The position numbers and the translations under genes were made by a program. From Cephalopachus bancanus (Eukaryota > Chordata > Mammalia > Primates > Tarsiidae), in NCBI GenBank assembly GCA_027257055.1, contig JAPVLO010000122.1, positions 1,302,001 through 1,366,000 on the forward strand: DNA of 64,000 nt, given 5' to 3'. This document shows positions 61,990-64,000 of the stretch, piece after piece (within the stretch, counting starts at the first letter, position 1; each line of letters starts with the position of its first letter). The notes below the pieces were generated by a model that was given only the letters and a program-made list of their open reading frames with translations, searched no databases and was not told the DNA's origin.

Positions 61990-62190
61990 AACTGCTCTAC
62001 ACACATTGAGGTATTTAATCCAACAACCCCATGAAGGAAGTACTATTATTACCCCCATTCTGCAGATGAAAAAACTGAGGCACAGAGAGGGTGAATAGTT
62101 TGCCCAGTGTCATACACCTATTGATTTGTAGAGCATGAATTTGTACTGAATGTTATGGCTTCAGAATTCATCCTGTTAGTCCCCCATAAA
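61990..62190 (+). mobile_element. MIR
   Basis: CAACAACCCCATGAAGGAAGTACTATTATTACCCCCATT...GAGGCACAGAGAGGGTGAATAG is a good MIR core. Confidence 0.9.
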
Positions 62191-62584
62191 TGACTACTAC
62201 TTCAAGTACTTTTATATCATTTACTATATGTTCTTTATGGCATGTGTTAGTATCTGAAATGCTTATTTAATTATCTGTTCTTTTCATCTTCTCCCTACCT
62301 GCCAGAGAATGTAAATTCCATGAAGCAGGACTTTGTCTTTTTCCTCATAATATCCCTAACAACTGGACAAGTGCCAGACAAATAATAGGGAATATATACC
62401 AAATTAATGAATGAAGTTAAAGTTAATGAAAATGTTTATATTGTTTTTCAAAACATTTACAAGACTTTATACTTCTTCTGTATCAATCTATGTTACATAT
62501 AAAGACTACATGTATCAATCTACATTATTTTGCTTATTCTGTATGCCTTGATGAATTTCTGCCACCCTCAAATTAACTTGTAAG
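62191..62584. other. Downstream stretch, partly old repeat
   Basis: CTACCTGCCAGAGAATGTAAATTCCATGAAG is an L2-like phrase around 62300. No gene seen. Confidence 0.45.
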
Positions 62585-63030
62585 GTCTTAGTTTGTTTTC
62601 TGTTGCCACAACAAATTACCTGAGCTGGATAATTTGCATAGAGGTTTATTTAGCTCACGGTTCTGCAGGCTGGGAAGCTCAAGATTGAGCAGCTGCATCT
62701 GGTGAGGACCTCATGCTGTTTCCACTCATGGTGGGACATGTAAGGGGAACAGGCACATGCAAAGAGATAACATGGAGAGAGAAGAAACAAGAGAGAAACT
62801 GAGAAGGTCAGACTTTTTTTAAGCAACCTGCTCTCATGGGAACTAATTCATTCCCATGAGAGCAATAACTCACTCACCCTTTCCTCCTGAATTAATCTAT
62901 TCGTGGGGGATCCACCTCCAGGACCTAAATGCCTCCCACTAGGCACCCCTTCCCAACACTGCTACAACTGAGGATCACATTTCAATAATGAACTTTGAAG
63001 GGAACAAACCACATCCAAACCATAGTGATA
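62585..63030 (-). mobile_element. MST/MLT-like solo LTR
   Basis: Reverse-strand MaLR LTR: TAGTTTGTTTTCTGTTGCCACAACAAATTACCTGAG, GGTTCTGCAGGCTGGGAAGCTCAAG, ending GAACAAACCACATCCAAACCATAG. It contains a palindrome CTCTCATGGGAA...TTCCCATGAGAG near 62833-62862. Confidence 0.8.
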
Positions 63031-64000
63031 ACTAAGGTAAAAATGAGAAAAAAAAATTCCTGAATAAGTTATTTACAAGTGTGCCAATCTGAGGGGAAGC
63101 AATGTGAATATTATATCAGCCCAGTGTCATGGCATATCCAAAATGCTTGCAGCATGGTTTATTCTTTAGGTATTTTGTGGCCTGCTAACACTGAAAGGAA
63201 GAAATTCTGCTACACCAATTCGTAGGGGTGACCAAAAGAAATGAAGTCAGATATGTATAATCCTCTATTTACCCTTCTTTAAATTGCAGTAAACTCTCAG
63301 GACTTCATGCGTAAATAACCAAATAGTTTCAGCAGTCTGGCTGACATGGATCTCAGGGATTACCTGTTCTTTTTTTTATTTGGTTTAATATTCCTCCCCC
63401 CATAGGAAGACCATCATATATCAGTCTGATGATGCCTACCTGATTATGAAGTGCCCCCTATAAGAAGTTCGTAAAATACCCTAAAATTGTTATGGAAGAC
63501 TAAATAAGTTACATTGAGATTTTAGTTTTCTTTTAAAGGAACAGGGAAGCCCTGAGGAAGACCGTCTCTGAATAAAAAGCTATGCTATCACAGGCCATGA
63601 CATAGCTAAATCTAAGAATTTATGAGATGTGCTCATTAGGATAATCAGTACTCTCTGTCCATACTTTTCATCCTACTTGCCCTCCTTAACAAATGAAATT
63701 TAAGAAGTTGGCATAACCTAACAAGAGGCATTAGTATCTGTATGTAGTAATAATAGCGAAAAAAATTAATCTGCAAAGTATTTTTACATTATTTAAGCTA
63801 CTGGTGCCTCACAATAGTCCGAAGAGCATGCTATCACATCATCAATTACACAAATTAAATTTGGGGAGATTGAGGGCATCCAAGTTTATATATTAGCTAG
63901 AGTGTTGGAATTCAGATGAAGAAATGAAACTTAGAGATGCCAAGTTATGTTCTAGTATGAGAGATCTAGTAAATCTTGAACCCAGTCTTTCATGCTGTCT
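63031..64000. other. Downstream intergenic stretch
   Basis: No gene or repeat confidently recognised. AATAAA occurs at 63571-63576 but is far from the ERICH2 stop. Confidence 0.45.

Overview
This 64 kb window is nuclear genomic DNA of a primate. About 48 dimeric or partial Alu elements fill it, alongside older L1, L2, MIR, MER5-type and MLT/MST-type repeats. The youngest Alus share a head reading GCCGGGCTCGGTGGCTCAGCC, the phrase ACAATAAATCAAAAA at the middle, and a GC-rich right arm. These are unlike human AluS/AluY, and no tRNA-derived galago-type monomers were seen. I infer a strepsirrhine, most likely a lemur; this is pattern recognition, not a database match.

Layout. 1-34 kb looks intergenic: Alus, an old 5'-containing L1 (about 23.9-27.7 kb), L1 3' ends, L2/MIR pieces and LTR remnants, with AT-rich unique DNA between them. 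No intact protein gene was recognised there. 34.1-35.4 kb is a promoter-like CpG island. It has a perfect RFX X-box palindrome (34086-34098), many GC boxes, a degenerate CTCAGCCCCGCCC minisatellite, and a candidate first exon ending in a good donor at 35241.

42.5-61.4 kb holds the one gene I can support, on the + strand: ERICH2 (glutamate-rich protein 2). Five 3' exons (51711-61445) have consensus splice sites, agree in phase, and encode a protein ending in a Glu/Asp/Ser-rich tail. Up to four very small upstream exons (26-34 nt, 42543-45429) continue the same frame. One of them, 45404-45429, lacks a GT donor where the frame requires it, so the 5' half of the coding model is uncertain and may be damaged in this genome.

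61.4-64 kb is downstream DNA with one Alu, one MIR and an MST/MLT-like LTR. Only a handful of exons carry coding signal. The most interesting points are the cilia-type X-box promoter, the missing donor, a candidate alternative terminal exon (52842-52993), a U2 snRNA-derived fragment, a 20-bp-stem palindrome at 31.1 kb, and tRNA T-arm-like and GC hairpins in the lineage-specific Alus. I found no evidence of an undescribed multi-gene system.
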